Assembly: GCA_937899415.1 (NCBI GenBank)
Contig: CALBPI010000068.1
Location: 28,917-92,916, forward strand
Direction of reading: 5' to 3'
DNA: 64,000 bases
From: an uncultured Gammaproteobacteria bacterium
GTDB taxonomy: Bacteria > Pseudomonadota > Gammaproteobacteria > Steroidobacterales > Woeseiaceae
The notes beneath the pieces were generated by a model that ran no database searches, was not told the origin of the DNA, and worked only from the letters and a program-made list of their open reading frames with translations. Position numbers and translations under genes: made by a program. This document shows, piece after piece, positions 1 through 8,667 of the stretch; within the stretch, counting starts at the first letter, position 1; each line of letters opens with the position of its first letter.

Positions 1-2
1 CC

Positions 3-1136
3 CAGGTGCTGCGTACCTGGCTGTACAGAATCCGGCCCTCGGTGGGGCTGGGGCAGTTCTCGCCGCTCGATCATGCGCGGCTGCGCTCGGCGCCCGATGC
101 CGAAGGCGTCATGACGCCCAACCAGCTGCGTTGGGGGCCGTTCGATCCCGCGGCCAACGAAGGCGATTTCGTTGACGGTCTCGTCACGCTGGCCACGACG
201 GGTAGCGCCCTGGGCCAGTCCGGCATCGCCGTGCACCGCTACACGGCCACGCGCTCGATGACGGACCGCTTTTTCTACAACGCGGATGGCGAGCTGCTCG
301 TTGTGCCGCAGACGGGCACGCTGACCGCCCACACCGAGTGCGGTGTGCTCGAGGTGCCCGTGGGGCACATCCTACTGATCCCGCGTGGCATGAAGTTTCG
401 TGTTGCCATCGAGACGGCGTCCTGCGGTTTCATCTGTGAGAACTACGGTGCTGCCTTCCAGCTGCCGGAGCGTGGGCCCATTGGCACCGATGGTCTCGCG
501 AACGACCGAGATTTTGAGAGCCCCGTGGCGGCCTTTGAGGACCGCGAGGGCGACTTCGAACTCGTCGCCAAATTCGGCGGCAAGCTGTTCTCAGCCCCTA
601 TTGGCCACAGCCCGCTCGACGTGGTCGCCTGGCACGGAAACGATGTGCCGTACCGCTATGACCTCGAGCGCTTCAACACGATGGGCTCGATCAGCTACGA
701 CCACCCGGACCCGTCGATCTTCACGGTGCTCACGTCGCCGTCCGACACGCCGGGCACGGCCAACTGCGACTTCGTGATCTTCCCGCCGCGCTGGTTGGTT
801 ATGGAAGACACCTTCCGCCCGCCCTGGTACCACCGCAATGTCATGAGCGAGTTCATGGGCTTGCTCTACGGTGAGTACGACGCCAAGGCGGCTTCAGGCT
901 TTGGGCCCGGTGGTTCGAGCCTGCACAACTGCATGTCGGGCCACGGCCCGGACACGAAGAGCTACCGCACGGGCACCACCACGGCGCTCGCGCCGCAGAA
1001 GCTCGACCACACGATGGCGTTCATGTTCGAGTCGCGCACGATCCTCGTGCCGACGGAATTCGCGATGCGTGCGCCCGAGCTGCACCCGGACTACGCGGAC
1101 TGCTGGCAGGACCTGCCGCGGGGCCTCGAAAGCTGA
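3..1136 (+). CDS. hmgA: Homogentisate 1,2-dioxygenase, 5'-truncated by window edge
   Basis: Opens the ring of homogentisate to maleylacetoacetate in cytosolic tyrosine/phenylalanine catabolism. The visible 377 residues match the family from the W-L-Y-R-I segment onward; full-length enzymes have about 430-450, so roughly 60 residues lie upstream of the window. The GTG at 6 is an internal codon, not a start. Counting from that codon, the non-haem iron ligands are His276 and Glu282 (in W-Y-H-R-N-V-M-S-E-F-M-G) and His313 (in S-G-H-G-P-D). The strings N-Q-L-R-W, G-L-A-N and D-P-S-I-F-T-V-L-T are also characteristic. The gene ends 58 bases before tRNA-Cys. Its usual partners (fumarylacetoacetase, maleylacetoacetate isomerase) are not in view and may lie upstream. 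Confidence 0.95.
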   Translation, partial: QVLRTWLYRIRPSVGLGQFSPLDHARLRSAPDAEGVMTPNQLRWGPFDPAANEGDFVDGLVTLATTGSALGQSGIAVHRYTATRSMTDRFFYNADGELLVVPQTGTLTAHTECGVLEVPVGHILLIPRGMKFRVAIETASCGFICENYGAAFQLPERGPIGTDGLANDRDFESPVAAFEDREGDFELVAKFGGKLFSAPIGHSPLDVVAWHGNDVPYRYDLERFNTMGSISYDHPDPSIFTVLTSPSDTPGTANCDFVIFPPRWLVMEDTFRPPWYHRNVMSEFMGLLYGEYDAKAASGFGPGGSSLHNCMSGHGPDTKSYRTGTTTALAPQKLDHTMAFMFESRTILVPTEFAMRAPELHPDYADCWQDLPRGLES

Positions 1137-1194
1137 CGTTTCGTCTGTGATTCTCCAGGGCGCGCGTGCTATATTTGCGCGCCTTCACGGCCAC

Positions 1195-1268
1195 GGCTAG
1201 GTGGCAGAGTGGTTATGCAGCGGCCTGCAAAGCCGTGTACGCCGGTTCGATTCCGACCCTAGCCTCCA
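1195..1268 (+). tRNA. tRNA-Cys (anticodon GCA), CCA encoded
   Basis: The acceptor stem GGCTAGG at 1195-1201 pairs with CCTAGCC at 1258-1264, followed by discriminator T and an encoded CCA. The anticodon loop reads C-T-G-C-A-A-A (GCA) and the T arm contains GGTTCGATTCC. A TATATT at 1170-1175 could be the -10 box, but no good -35 box sits at the right distance. Confidence 0.95.
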
Positions 1269-1382
1269 TCCCTCAAGGTGTTTCGCACCCGGCGGTCGTC
1301 CGGGCAGACCGTGACACTGCAAGTAGATTCCAGCGGCGTTCCGAGTGCACCATAGGCGGGTGCACCGATCAGGAACTCCAGC

Positions 1383-2552
1383 ATGGCGTCGACTACAGAC
1401 TCACAACAGCTGACCGTCTTCGATGCGGCCGATATTGATGTCGTACCCGTAGATGCCGACATCGACACCGCAGTGCTCGAAACCGAGTCCACGCGCATCG
1501 TAGCCGCACTCATGGCGCTTGACCCGGCAGCCCAGGACGATCGTCAAACCGGCCTCGATACGGTTTCGGGCCTGGCCATGGATTTGCAGCAGCAGTCTGC
1601 GCGGCAGCTCGATCTGTTGAACGCGCCCGTGCACCGCATCATCGATGAGGGCGAGGCCGGTGGTAGGGTCGGCATGTCGCTGGCTGATCTCAAGGTGGCG
1701 GTGGAGCGTGTTGATCCGCGTCGGTTCGACTTCGAGCCTGGTTGGTTTTCGCGCATGCTGGGCTACCTGCCGTTTATCGGTACGCCACTCAAGCGTTACC
1801 TCACGCGCTACGAGAGCACGCGCACGGTGATTGACGCTATCGTGCGTTCACTGGACCTGGGCCGCGAACAGCTCAAGCGCGACAACGTTGTGCTCGCCGA
1901 CGACCAGAAAGCCATGCGTGACGCGACGGGTCGCCTGGCGAAGGCCGTGCAACTGGGCCAGCTCATCGACAGCAAGCTCACCGGAGAGGCAGACGCACTC
2001 GAGTCCGGTTCCGAGCAGCACCGCTTCCTTTCCGAGGACGTGCTCTTCCCGCTGCGCCAGCGGGTCATCGATTTGCAGCAGCAACTGGCTGTGAACCAGC
2101 AAGGCATCCTGGCGACGGAGCTCATCAGCCGAAACAACAGAGAGCTCGTGCGCGGTGTCGATCGCGCGATCAATGTGACGGCGCGCGCGCTCAAGGTGGC
2201 CGCGACGGTGTCGATCGCACTCGCGGATCAGAAGGCTGTTATCAACAAGGTCAACAGCGTGAATGAAGTGACCTCTGACCTTATCGCGGGCACGGCTGAG
2301 CAGCTCAAGAACCAGGGTTCTGAAATTCAGAAGCAGGCGGCTTCGGCAATGCTCGACATTAATGCTCTGAAGTCTGCATTCGCCGATCTCGATGTGGCCA
2401 TCGACGATGTGGCCTCATTCCGCTCCGAGGCATTACCCAAGATGGCCGCCTCGGTCGCGGAGCTCGAAGTCGTAACCACGAAGGCCGCGGCGTCTATCGA
2501 ACGACTCGACGCTTCGCGTCGTCCTGAGGGGCGTATCCAGATCGACGTGTGA
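1383..2552 (+). CDS. TelA-family protein (toxic anion resistance family, PF05816-like)
   Basis: A 389-residue, mostly helical soluble protein with no signal peptide or membrane segment. The middle (about 105-240) resembles the TelA/KlaA family: a W-F-S-R-M-L-G-Y-L-P-F segment, then K-R-Y-L-T-R-Y-E-S-T and I-V-R-S-L-D-L-G-R-E-Q-L-K-R-D-N, followed by long coiled-coil-like helices to about 380. Length is normal for the family. TelA proteins were named from tellurite-resistance plasmids, but their biochemical activity is unclear and many chromosomal copies have no known link to tellurite. ATG at 1383 follows a weak GGA. This is the first gene of a four-gene set; its stop overlaps the start of the helicase gene by four bases, implying translational coupling. 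The family call is from recognition, not a search. Confidence 0.82.
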   Translation: MASTTDSQQLTVFDAADIDVVPVDADIDTAVLETESTRIVAALMALDPAAQDDRQTGLDTVSGLAMDLQQQSARQLDLLNAPVHRIIDEGEAGGRVGMSLADLKVAVERVDPRRFDFEPGWFSRMLGYLPFIGTPLKRYLTRYESTRTVIDAIVRSLDLGREQLKRDNVVLADDQKAMRDATGRLAKAVQLGQLIDSKLTGEADALESGSEQHRFLSEDVLFPLRQRVIDLQQQLAVNQQGILATELISRNNRELVRGVDRAINVTARALKVAATVSIALADQKAVINKVNSVNEVTSDLIAGTAEQLKNQGSEIQKQAASAMLDINALKSAFADLDVAIDDVASFRSEALPKMAASVAELEVVTTKAAASIERLDASRRPEGRIQIDV

Positions 2553-5182
2553 GCGTATTCCCGGACGACCTGCGCTTTATCCATGAGTGGCGGCCGTACC
2601 AGGGCCGCCTGCTCGAGGAATTGCACGATCACCTGCATGATCGCCACCTGCATATCGTCGCGGCGCCTGGCGCCGGCAAGACGGTGCTGGGTCTTGAGGT
2701 CATCCGGCAGTTGGGCGTGCCGGCGCTCGTGCTGGTGCCTTCGCTCACCATTCGCGGGCAGTGGCTCAAGCACTTTCGTGACGTATTCCAGTCGGAGGAC
2801 CCGAACAAGGCGGTGCTTGCCAGCAGCGCGCTCGATGCGCCAGCGGCGCTGACCGTCTCGACCTACCAGGCGCTTTATTCGGCGGGCTTCGATGACGACG
2901 CCGAGTTGCCAGAGGCGCTTATGCAGATTGAAACGCTGGTGCTCGACGAAGCGCATCACCTTCGTAATGAGTGGTGGAAATCGCTGGTCAGCCTGCGCGA
3001 GCGGCTGCCTGAATTGCGCGTTGTCTCGCTGACCGCAACACCGCCCTACGACGTGCCGCCCCGCGAGTGGAATCGCTACTTTGAGATGTGCGGCCCGATT
3101 GACGCCATCATCTCGATTCCGGAACTTGTTAAGGCCGGCAACCTGTGCCCGCACGAGGACTACGTTTTCTTCAGTGTGCCGGAGCCCGCGGAATCAGCGG
3201 CGATCACGGCATTCCGGGAACAGGTGGATCGTCTGCAGTCCTGGTTGCTCAGCGAGCCCGACTTCGCGCGTGCCTTGCTGGGTCACCCCTGGTTCAGCAA
3301 GTTTGATTCGGACACCCATCGTGAATCGGTGTTTGAGCATCCCGAGTTGTTCTCAGCAATGATCGTCTGCCTCGAAGCGATGGGCCACGAATGTGGTGCG
3401 CAGAAGGACTACCTGGGCGTTGCAGGCGAGACGACGCCGAAGCCCGACGAGGGCTGGTTTGAGATCCTCCTGACCGAGCTCATTTCGGACCGCGCCGACC
3501 GTTTTGATCTTTCGGAGGGCTTTCGGCGCGAACTTCGGCAACGGCTGTCGGCCATGCATGTCGTTCACCGCAAAAAGGTCGTGCTGACGAATCCCGAGTC
3601 GCTGGATCGGTCATTGCGTCACAGTGAGAGCAAGCTCGACAGCGTCGTTGCGATCGTTGGCAAGGAGCACGCGGCACTCGGCGATGCGCTTCGCATGGTG
3701 GTGCTGACCGACTACGTTCAGGGCGGCCAGGTCCGGAGCGGAGGCACGAGCCGGCGCCTTGGCGCGGTGCCGATACTCGATCGTGTTCGGGAGCAACACG
3801 GCACCGCGCTTCGCGCTGGCCTACTGACGGGTAACCTGGTGATTGTTCCGCGGCAACTTCGCGAGCTTCTGAGTGCAGCCATGCAGCGGCACGGCGCCAG
3901 TGACGCGCCGCGGTTCATTCCTTTGCCGGCCGATGGCGAGTACCTGCAGATCAACGTTGATTCGGGGACGCGGCTGGTGGTCACAGCGGCGGTAACGGAC
4001 CTGCTCAATGCCGGTGAGCTACACGTGCTTGTGGGTACCGTCGCTTTGCTCGGGCAGGGCTGGGACGCGCCTGCCACAAACACGCTGGTCATCGCGTCGG
4101 CAACGTCGTCCTATGTGCAGACGAATCAAGTCCGCGGGCGCGCGATCCGGATTGACCCGGCCAATCCCCGGAAGGTTTCAAACATCTGGCACCTCGTGTG
4201 CGTGGAGCCGGACACCGGTCACGGTGGTTCGGACTTCCACAAACTGCGCACACGCTTTTCGGCGTTCGAGGGCTTGAGCTACGACGATGACACGATTCGC
4301 AGTGGATTCGAGCGCCTGTTCGAGGCACCGGCGCGCTGGACCGAGGTCGAGGTGGCACGCCTTAACGCCCGTTCGACCGTGCACGCCGCAGCGCGCGACC
4401 GAATTCGCCACGGCTGGGAAAAAGCACTCGAGCCCACGAGCGACGCGCGCGTCAATGGCATCGTCGAGGAGGTCAGTGTTGGGCGACGTGAGATTGTTGA
4501 CTCGCGCGTGTTGAAGCACCCAGCCCGCCGCAGCCTGCTGCCGTTGACGGTCCTGGGTGGCTACATCCCGGCAGCCATGCTCGTGCTGCCAGTGACGGCT
4601 GGTGCGCCGCCGATTGTCTGGGCCCTGCATGGGGCCGCGCTGGGTGGATTGATCCACATTGGGCGAATTCCGCGCTTGATGCGCGACTGGTGGCAAGTGA
4701 TGCGCAACGGCATGGGCCCGGCGGCATTGCGGCGCGTCGCCGAAGCGATTCTCGAGAGTCTTTGCGAGGCCGAGGTCATCACAACGTCCAGGGCGTCGCT
4801 GTCGCTGTCAGTCACGCCTTGGCCCGGCGGTCGAACCGTCTGTTCTCTGCGCGGCGGCACACTGCGGGACGCAGACGTCTTCGTGCGGTGTATGGAGGAA
4901 GTGCTGGATCCCGTGGAGAATCCGCGCTACCTGCTGTTTCATCCGCACCGGTCGTGGCGTCGGGCGCGACGCGGCGATGGGGACTATCACGCGGTGCCCA
5001 GCGCACTGGGCCGCCGGCGCGAGGCCGAGATCCTTGCGCGCCATTGGCGTCGCCTCATTGGTCGCTGCGAGCTGGTCTACACACGACGCGCCGAAGGGCG
5101 TGTCCAGTTGTTGAAGGCACGCGCCCGCGCCTGGGTTAATCTCGGGCGGAAGATGGTCAGCCGGCAGAGCGTTTGGCGTTGA
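2549..5182 (+). CDS. SF2 DEAH-type helicase with C-terminal membrane helices
   Basis: An 877-residue ATP-dependent helicase or translocase. RPYQ at 15-18 resembles a Q-motif; Walker A is A-P-G-A-G-K-T (39-45), motif II D-E-A-H (133-136), motif III S-L-T-A-T (160-164). The second RecA-like domain ends with L-L-G-Q-G-W-D-A-P and Q-V-R-G-R-A-I-R near 525. The overall pattern resembles type III restriction (ResIII) and DNA-repair-type helicases, but there is no nuclease domain that I recognise. Residues about 663-705 form two hydrophobic segments, likely a membrane hairpin, followed by a 170-residue basic tail. GTG start at 2549, overlapping telA by GTGA. Membrane anchoring of a helicase is unusual. 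The substrate (DNA or RNA) cannot be told from sequence. Confidence 0.85.
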   Translation: MSVFPDDLRFIHEWRPYQGRLLEELHDHLHDRHLHIVAAPGAGKTVLGLEVIRQLGVPALVLVPSLTIRGQWLKHFRDVFQSEDPNKAVLASSALDAPAALTVSTYQALYSAGFDDDAELPEALMQIETLVLDEAHHLRNEWWKSLVSLRERLPELRVVSLTATPPYDVPPREWNRYFEMCGPIDAIISIPELVKAGNLCPHEDYVFFSVPEPAESAAITAFREQVDRLQSWLLSEPDFARALLGHPWFSKFDSDTHRESVFEHPELFSAMIVCLEAMGHECGAQKDYLGVAGETTPKPDEGWFEILLTELISDRADRFDLSEGFRRELRQRLSAMHVVHRKKVVLTNPESLDRSLRHSESKLDSVVAIVGKEHAALGDALRMVVLTDYVQGGQVRSGGTSRRLGAVPILDRVREQHGTALRAGLLTGNLVIVPRQLRELLSAAMQRHGASDAPRFIPLPADGEYLQINVDSGTRLVVTAAVTDLLNAGELHVLVGTVALLGQGWDAPATNTLVIASATSSYVQTNQVRGRAIRIDPANPRKVSNIWHLVCVEPDTGHGGSDFHKLRTRFSAFEGLSYDDDTIRSGFERLFEAPARWTEVEVARLNARSTVHAAARDRIRHGWEKALEPTSDARVNGIVEEVSVGRREIVDSRVLKHPARRSLLPLTVLGGYIPAAMLVLPVTAGAPPIVWALHGAALGGLIHIGRIPRLMRDWWQVMRNGMGPAALRRVAEAILESLCEAEVITTSRASLSLSVTPWPGGRTVCSLRGGTLRDADVFVRCMEEVLDPVENPRYLLFHPHRSWRRARRGDGDYHAVPSALGRRREAEILARHWRRLIGRCELVYTRRAEGRVQLLKARARAWVNLGRKMVSRQSVWR

Positions 5183-5931
5183 ACAAGCAGCGACAGGACT
5201 TGATCGTGCCCGGGGCAGGGCAAACCATGCTGGCCTACGGCGTTCGACGGTTGTTTCGTGATCGATGGACGGCAGCCATCGCAATCATTGCTGTCCTGGT
5301 GATGGGGCTCGCGGTCGCGGGCGTGGTGGCGCGCATGGCGTTCGCAGTTGCCGCTGTGCTGCTGCCACTCGCGGTTGCCGCAGTTTTTGGATGGCGTCGG
5401 CACGGTTACGCGTCGGACTACGTGGCGGAGGCGGCTGCGGCATTGGCCCGGAATCGCCAGCGTCGGCTGGGCGGCATTCGCGCGGCGCTTTACGATCTCG
5501 CCAACGAGTCCGATCGCAAAAGCCCCGTGGGGGACCTGGGTGCCGAGGCACTGGATCGATTCACACTGTCGCAGACCCTGTTCGAGCGCTTCTCAGACTT
5601 GCTGGGTCGCAAGCTCGTACCCGGTGAACTCGCACACACGCGTTATCGCGAGACGGCAGAGCGCTATATGCTCGGTATGTCTGACCAACTGGGCCGCGCT
5701 GCCGACGCGCTGCAAGCCACGGATGACAGCGCCGACGCTACTGCGTTGTCAGGCGTGCGTGCGCATCTGTCCGAGCTGGCCGAGGCGCAGGCTGCGCTCG
5801 AGCGGGCGGCCCGCAAACTCGAGGCGCTGCCTGACATTGATGCGGGGGTGCGTGCGGATGTCAGCGAGCTCACGCGTCAGCTTGACCAGATCGGTGAGCA
5901 GATGGGGCGTTTGCAGGCCGACGAGACCTAG
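5173..5931 (+). CDS. Membrane protein with helical cytoplasmic domain, XpaC-like
   Basis: A 252-residue protein. After a short N-terminus there are two close hydrophobic segments (about 34-56 and 57-75), then an entirely helical region rich in Ala, Glu and Arg. The stretch around 125-175 (F-E-R-F-S-D-L-L-G-R-K-L-V-P-G-E-L, then a R-Y-R-E-T-A-E-R-Y repeat-like part) reminds me of the XpaC/5-bromo-4-chloroindolyl phosphate hydrolysis family, which is often encoded next to TelA; this is a tentative resemblance helped by context. The start is TTG at 5173, overlapping the helicase by ten bases; TTG at 5179 would give a four-base overlap, and ATG at 5227 is a third option. Probably a membrane partner of TelA. 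Confidence 0.7.
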   Translation: MALNKQRQDLIVPGAGQTMLAYGVRRLFRDRWTAAIAIIAVLVMGLAVAGVVARMAFAVAAVLLPLAVAAVFGWRRHGYASDYVAEAAAALARNRQRRLGGIRAALYDLANESDRKSPVGDLGAEALDRFTLSQTLFERFSDLLGRKLVPGELAHTRYRETAERYMLGMSDQLGRAADALQATDDSADATALSGVRAHLSELAEAQAALERAARKLEALPDIDAGVRADVSELTRQLDQIGEQMGRLQADET

Positions 5932-6010
5932 CAGGGTGGTTTGGTCTTTGGTGCTGGGCGTTTGTGTGTTCCCCGCTACGAGTCAGTAACAAGCAGGTGG
6001 ACTTGCGACG

Positions 6011-6862
6011 ATGCGCAGCATTTCAGCTGACATAGAACCCGAAGCGAAGCTGTCGAAGCACCTGTATGACCTGGCGCATGCCTACTGGTCATTCTCCGCG
6101 CTGTCGTTGACGCAATTCGGCCTGCTGATCGCCGCCGCCGTGCTCTTACTCGCGAGCGACTCCGGTGTTGTCGACAAGTCGACAGTCGGTTTCCTGTGGG
6201 CGACGATGCTCATCCTGGCGACGTTCGCTTGGATCGCCACGCCAATCGCGACGTTTCGGCTGGCGACAGCCGTCGAGTCGAGCCGACCTGCGGCCTGGAC
6301 CTTGGGCGGCTTTGTTCCGGTGCTATCGCTCATCGCCTTATTCGTGTTGCCCGCGAGGGCGCAGGTGCAATTCGCGCAAGCGCAGGTGCACTATCGATTC
6401 TTCGGACAGAAGTTGCCCTTCCACGCCGATTGGTCCCGTCCGCACCTCGTGTCATTGGCCGTGGTGTTTGCGGTGCTGGCCATGCTGTTGGGATACGCGG
6501 TGACCACAGCGCTTGCGGCGCAGGGCGCACCCTCGCCACTCGTCGTGCAGATGGCCAGTCTTGCGTCGCGGACGGTATTGCCAGCGATCGTCGTGGCTGT
6601 GCTCTTATTCCTGTCGTACGGTCAGGCATTGACGGCGACCCAGTCGCTTCGACTCGCGGTTTACGCACACGCAAACGCCATCCTGGTTCTGGTCTATCGC
6701 CTCTGGCAACGTCAGGAGTTCATCAACACGTACGGCTCCGCCGAGGTGCTCGAGCAAGTCATTCAGCTCGAGCTGCGTTACCTCGTGAGCTCCATTCCCG
6801 TCACGGCGGTTATTGTGTGGCTGGTCCGCCGAGTTGGGGCAACACGTCGCGTGGCAGCGTGA
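6011..6862 (+). CDS. Polytopic membrane protein of unknown function
   Basis: A 283-residue integral membrane protein with about six hydrophobic segments (near 32-50, 58-80, 97-116, 147-168, 180-203 and 255-276). The part around 80-125 (a R-L-A-T-A pattern, then F-V-P-V-L-S-L-I-A-L-F-V-L and R-A-Q) resembles a motif seen in small uncharacterised bacterial membrane proteins. No catalytic residues or transport signature are visible. It starts 79 bases after the XpaC-like gene with an AGGTGGA upstream of ATG, so it is likely the fourth member of the TelA/helicase operon. No function can be given from sequence. Confidence 0.7.
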   Translation: MRSISADIEPEAKLSKHLYDLAHAYWSFSALSLTQFGLLIAAAVLLLASDSGVVDKSTVGFLWATMLILATFAWIATPIATFRLATAVESSRPAAWTLGGFVPVLSLIALFVLPARAQVQFAQAQVHYRFFGQKLPFHADWSRPHLVSLAVVFAVLAMLLGYAVTTALAAQGAPSPLVVQMASLASRTVLPAIVVAVLLFLSYGQALTATQSLRLAVYAHANAILVLVYRLWQRQEFINTYGSAEVLEQVIQLELRYLVSSIPVTAVIVWLVRRVGATRRVAA

Positions 6863-6947
6863 TAGACGGAGCCTGAATCGACGCACCCCACGGCTGGTGG
6901 CGATACGTGATTCAGGCTATCGTTGCCGCCGTCGCAAAGACCACGCA

Positions 6948-7034
6948 GCCCGGGTGGCGGAATTGGTAGACGCTGCGGACTTAAAATCCGCTGTCCGAAA
7001 GGACGTGTGGGTTCGAGTCCCACCCCGGGCACCA
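6948..7034 (+). tRNA. tRNA-Leu (anticodon TAA), CCA encoded
   Basis: The acceptor stem GCCCGGG at 6948-6954 pairs with CCCGGGC at 7024-7030, followed by A and an encoded CCA. It has a long class II variable arm, D-loop text G-G-T-A-G-A-C-G-C, T arm GGTTCGAGTCC and anticodon TAA in C-T-T-A-A-A-A. Length 87 nt fits tRNA-Leu. Confidence 0.96.
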
Positions 7035-7056
7035 ATGGATTCGAGGCGCCGGGTGC

Positions 7057-7299
7057 CTATGCGTCGGCTTTCCCTCGAAACGGCCGCGTGAACCACTGCC
7101 AGATGCGTTGCCTTGCTTGAACGACAGCAACACCGAGGCTAGCCGCCGCAATCCAGATCGCCGCTTCGGTGATGATAGCAACGGCTGTCACCCACACGAA
7201 CCAGACCTCTCGACTGACATCCAACGTGAGAGCGACGCCAAGGCTCAGCCACGCGAGCACTACAACACTGCCAATGCCCAGCATCAGAACTTTCTTCAT
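7057..7299 (-). CDS. Small two-helix membrane protein
   Basis: An 80-residue protein with two hydrophobic helices (about 3-25 and 32-58) and a short basic C-terminal tail. The reading frame extends further upstream, but the ATG at 7299 is preceded by GGAGA about eight bases away, so I take it as the start. No family recognised. It stands alone between tRNA-Leu and the glycine-zipper gene, 118 bases downstream of the latter on the same strand. Confidence 0.6.
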   Translation of the reverse strand: MKKVLMLGIGSVVVLAWLSLGVALTLDVSREVWFVWVTAVAIITEAAIWIAAASLGVAVVQARQRIWQWFTRPFRGKADA

Positions 7300-7417
7300 G
7301 GTGTTCTCCACAGGATTGATTGAGATTCGGTGGAGGAGTCGCACCAGGAAATCGTTTCTGTCGGCGAGACCCGAAAAAGCGTCCTGGGTCTCGCAAACTA
7401 GTGCGTAGAGACGCGGC

Positions 7418-7855
7418 TTACTTCACTGTGTAACCGCGCGCCTCGAGGCAGGCCATAGTCGCTTTCCTGAACAACGCACGCTGCTCGGCGATGGCTGCTT
7501 CCTGCGCTTCACGTTCCTTGTCCGCCGCAGCCTGAGCACGACGATTCTTGCGCCCCTGGCGCGCCGCGCCTACGGCGGCACCTTTCGCCGCAGCGTCGCT
7601 GTCGTCTCCAATGGCGGCGCCTATCGCTGCGCCGCGGACTGCACCGCCACGCTTCTTTTTGGGGTCTTCAACTTCGACCACGGCTTCCGTGGGGTCGAAG
7701 CCCGTCTCTTCGCGCGCCCAGATGAAGCATTGACCCTCATCTTCGAGCTGCTTCTCTTTGCTTTGGCCTTCGGCCGGGTAAATGATCAGTGGGTCTTCTG
7801 CCAGTGCGGGCATTGCGACCAGCAGAGCGGCAGCAACAACGGTGAGTGCTTTCAT
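7418..7855 (-). CDS. Secreted glycine-zipper protein
   Basis: A 145-residue exported protein. A clear signal peptide (M-K-A-L-T-V-V-A-A-A-L-L-V-A-M-P-A-L-A) ends near residue 19. A basic K-K-K-R segment is followed by a glycine-zipper stretch of repeated G-A-A-I-G and G-A-A-V-G units around 70-95, then a charged Ala/Glu/Arg helix. Two cysteines (in G-Q-C-F-I-W and A-C-L-E-A-R) may form a disulphide. Glycine-zipper segments of this type occur in periplasmic or outer-membrane-associated proteins; the exact role is unknown. The ATG at 7855 has a strong AAGGAGA ribosome site and sits 24 codons inside the longest open frame. Confidence 0.75.
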   Translation of the reverse strand: MKALTVVAAALLVAMPALAEDPLIIYPAEGQSKEKQLEDEGQCFIWAREETGFDPTEAVVEVEDPKKKRGGAVRGAAIGAAIGDDSDAAAKGAAVGAARQGRKNRRAQAAADKEREAQEAAIAEQRALFRKATMACLEARGYTVK

Positions 7856-7940
7856 TTCGATCTCCTTCGGAGTCCTTGATGAGTCGATGTGGCCGCGCAC
7901 GGTCCATATCCTGGAGTGTACGTGCACGGGGTCATAACGG

Positions 7941-7970
7941 AAAACTGGCGGGGCCGCATAAGGCCCCGCC
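7941..7970 (-). terminator. Rho-independent terminator
   Basis: Read on the minus strand, GGCGGGGCC and GGCCCCGCC (7962-7970 and 7947-7955) form a nine-pair stem with a six-base loop, followed by AGTTTT. It lies just after the stop of the gene at 7979-8536. Confidence 0.8.
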
Positions 7971-7978
7971 GTGATGTC

Positions 7979-8536
7979 TCAGCTGTCGATCTTGTCGAGT
8001 GCTTTGACGAGGCTGTGTCCCCAGCCGTTGAACATACGCTTCACGTCGATGCGGTTGCTAAAGCGGTCGTTGCGACCCCAGTTGTTGCCCGCGTCGCGGT
8101 TGTCTTCGAGGACCTGAATCTCGCCGCTGGCGTCGCTGATGACGATGCGCAGCTTCGCGCTGCCTGCACCCTGGGAGACGTAGCGTTCGCCGGGCATGCG
8201 GCTCTTGTCGTCGTCCTTGGGCGCCAGCGGACGGAGCTTGAGCAGCTCGCCTTCGATGACGTAGTCGGCAACTTCCGCATCGGCAACGATGACGTACTCG
8301 TCTTCGCCGCCGATCACTTTCTCGACTTCCTGCTTGTAGAGCGACGCGAGCGCTGCCCATTCTTCATCGGAAAGCTCGAAATCGCGGCCCGACAGGCGGT
8401 TGTAGGACTGCGGCTCGGCGATTTCTGCGTTGGCGACGTCAAGTGCGTCGATGTAGACCTGGGCCGGTTCGTGGGCCGCGACGTTGCCGACGAGTGCGGC
8501 GAGAATGACGAAGGCGACGGCTTTGTGCTTGAACAT
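7979..8536 (-). CDS. Secreted protein of unknown function
   Basis: A 185-residue protein with an N-terminal signal peptide ending near A-A-H-E (about residue 21). The mature part is acidic and mixed alpha/beta, with Y-V-I-E-G-E-L-L-K-L and a K-L-R-I-V-I-S-D-A-S-G-E-I pattern that looks like a two-stranded repeat, reminiscent of DUF3313-type periplasmic proteins, but I cannot assign a family. The ATG at 8536 is preceded by AGGAG; upstream in-frame codons only extend a non-coding leader. It is followed by a strong terminator and is divergent from the AraC-type regulator, with a 131-base shared upstream region. Confidence 0.7.
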   Translation of the reverse strand: MFKHKAVAFVILAALVGNVAAHEPAQVYIDALDVANAEIAEPQSYNRLSGRDFELSDEEWAALASLYKQEVEKVIGGEDEYVIVADAEVADYVIEGELLKLRPLAPKDDDKSRMPGERYVSQGAGSAKLRIVISDASGEIQVLEDNRDAGNNWGRNDRFSNRIDVKRMFNGWGHSLVKALDKIDS

Positions 8537-8667
8537 GATCTGACTCCTGTTAGGTTGGTTGTCCGTGGCGATTCGCACCGTGCGTCTCGTCCACGGCAGC
8601 CACTCTAGGGCGCGCCCGGATTGACCGATAATCGCTGGCGGCCAACGGCTTATCATTTCGCGCCAAC

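Noticed and set aside
6870..6918. Inverted repeat AGCCTGAATC/GATTCAGGCT as a terminator after the TelA operon
   Set aside because: The arms are exact, but the loop is 29 bases and no U-run follows, so an intrinsic terminator is not supported.
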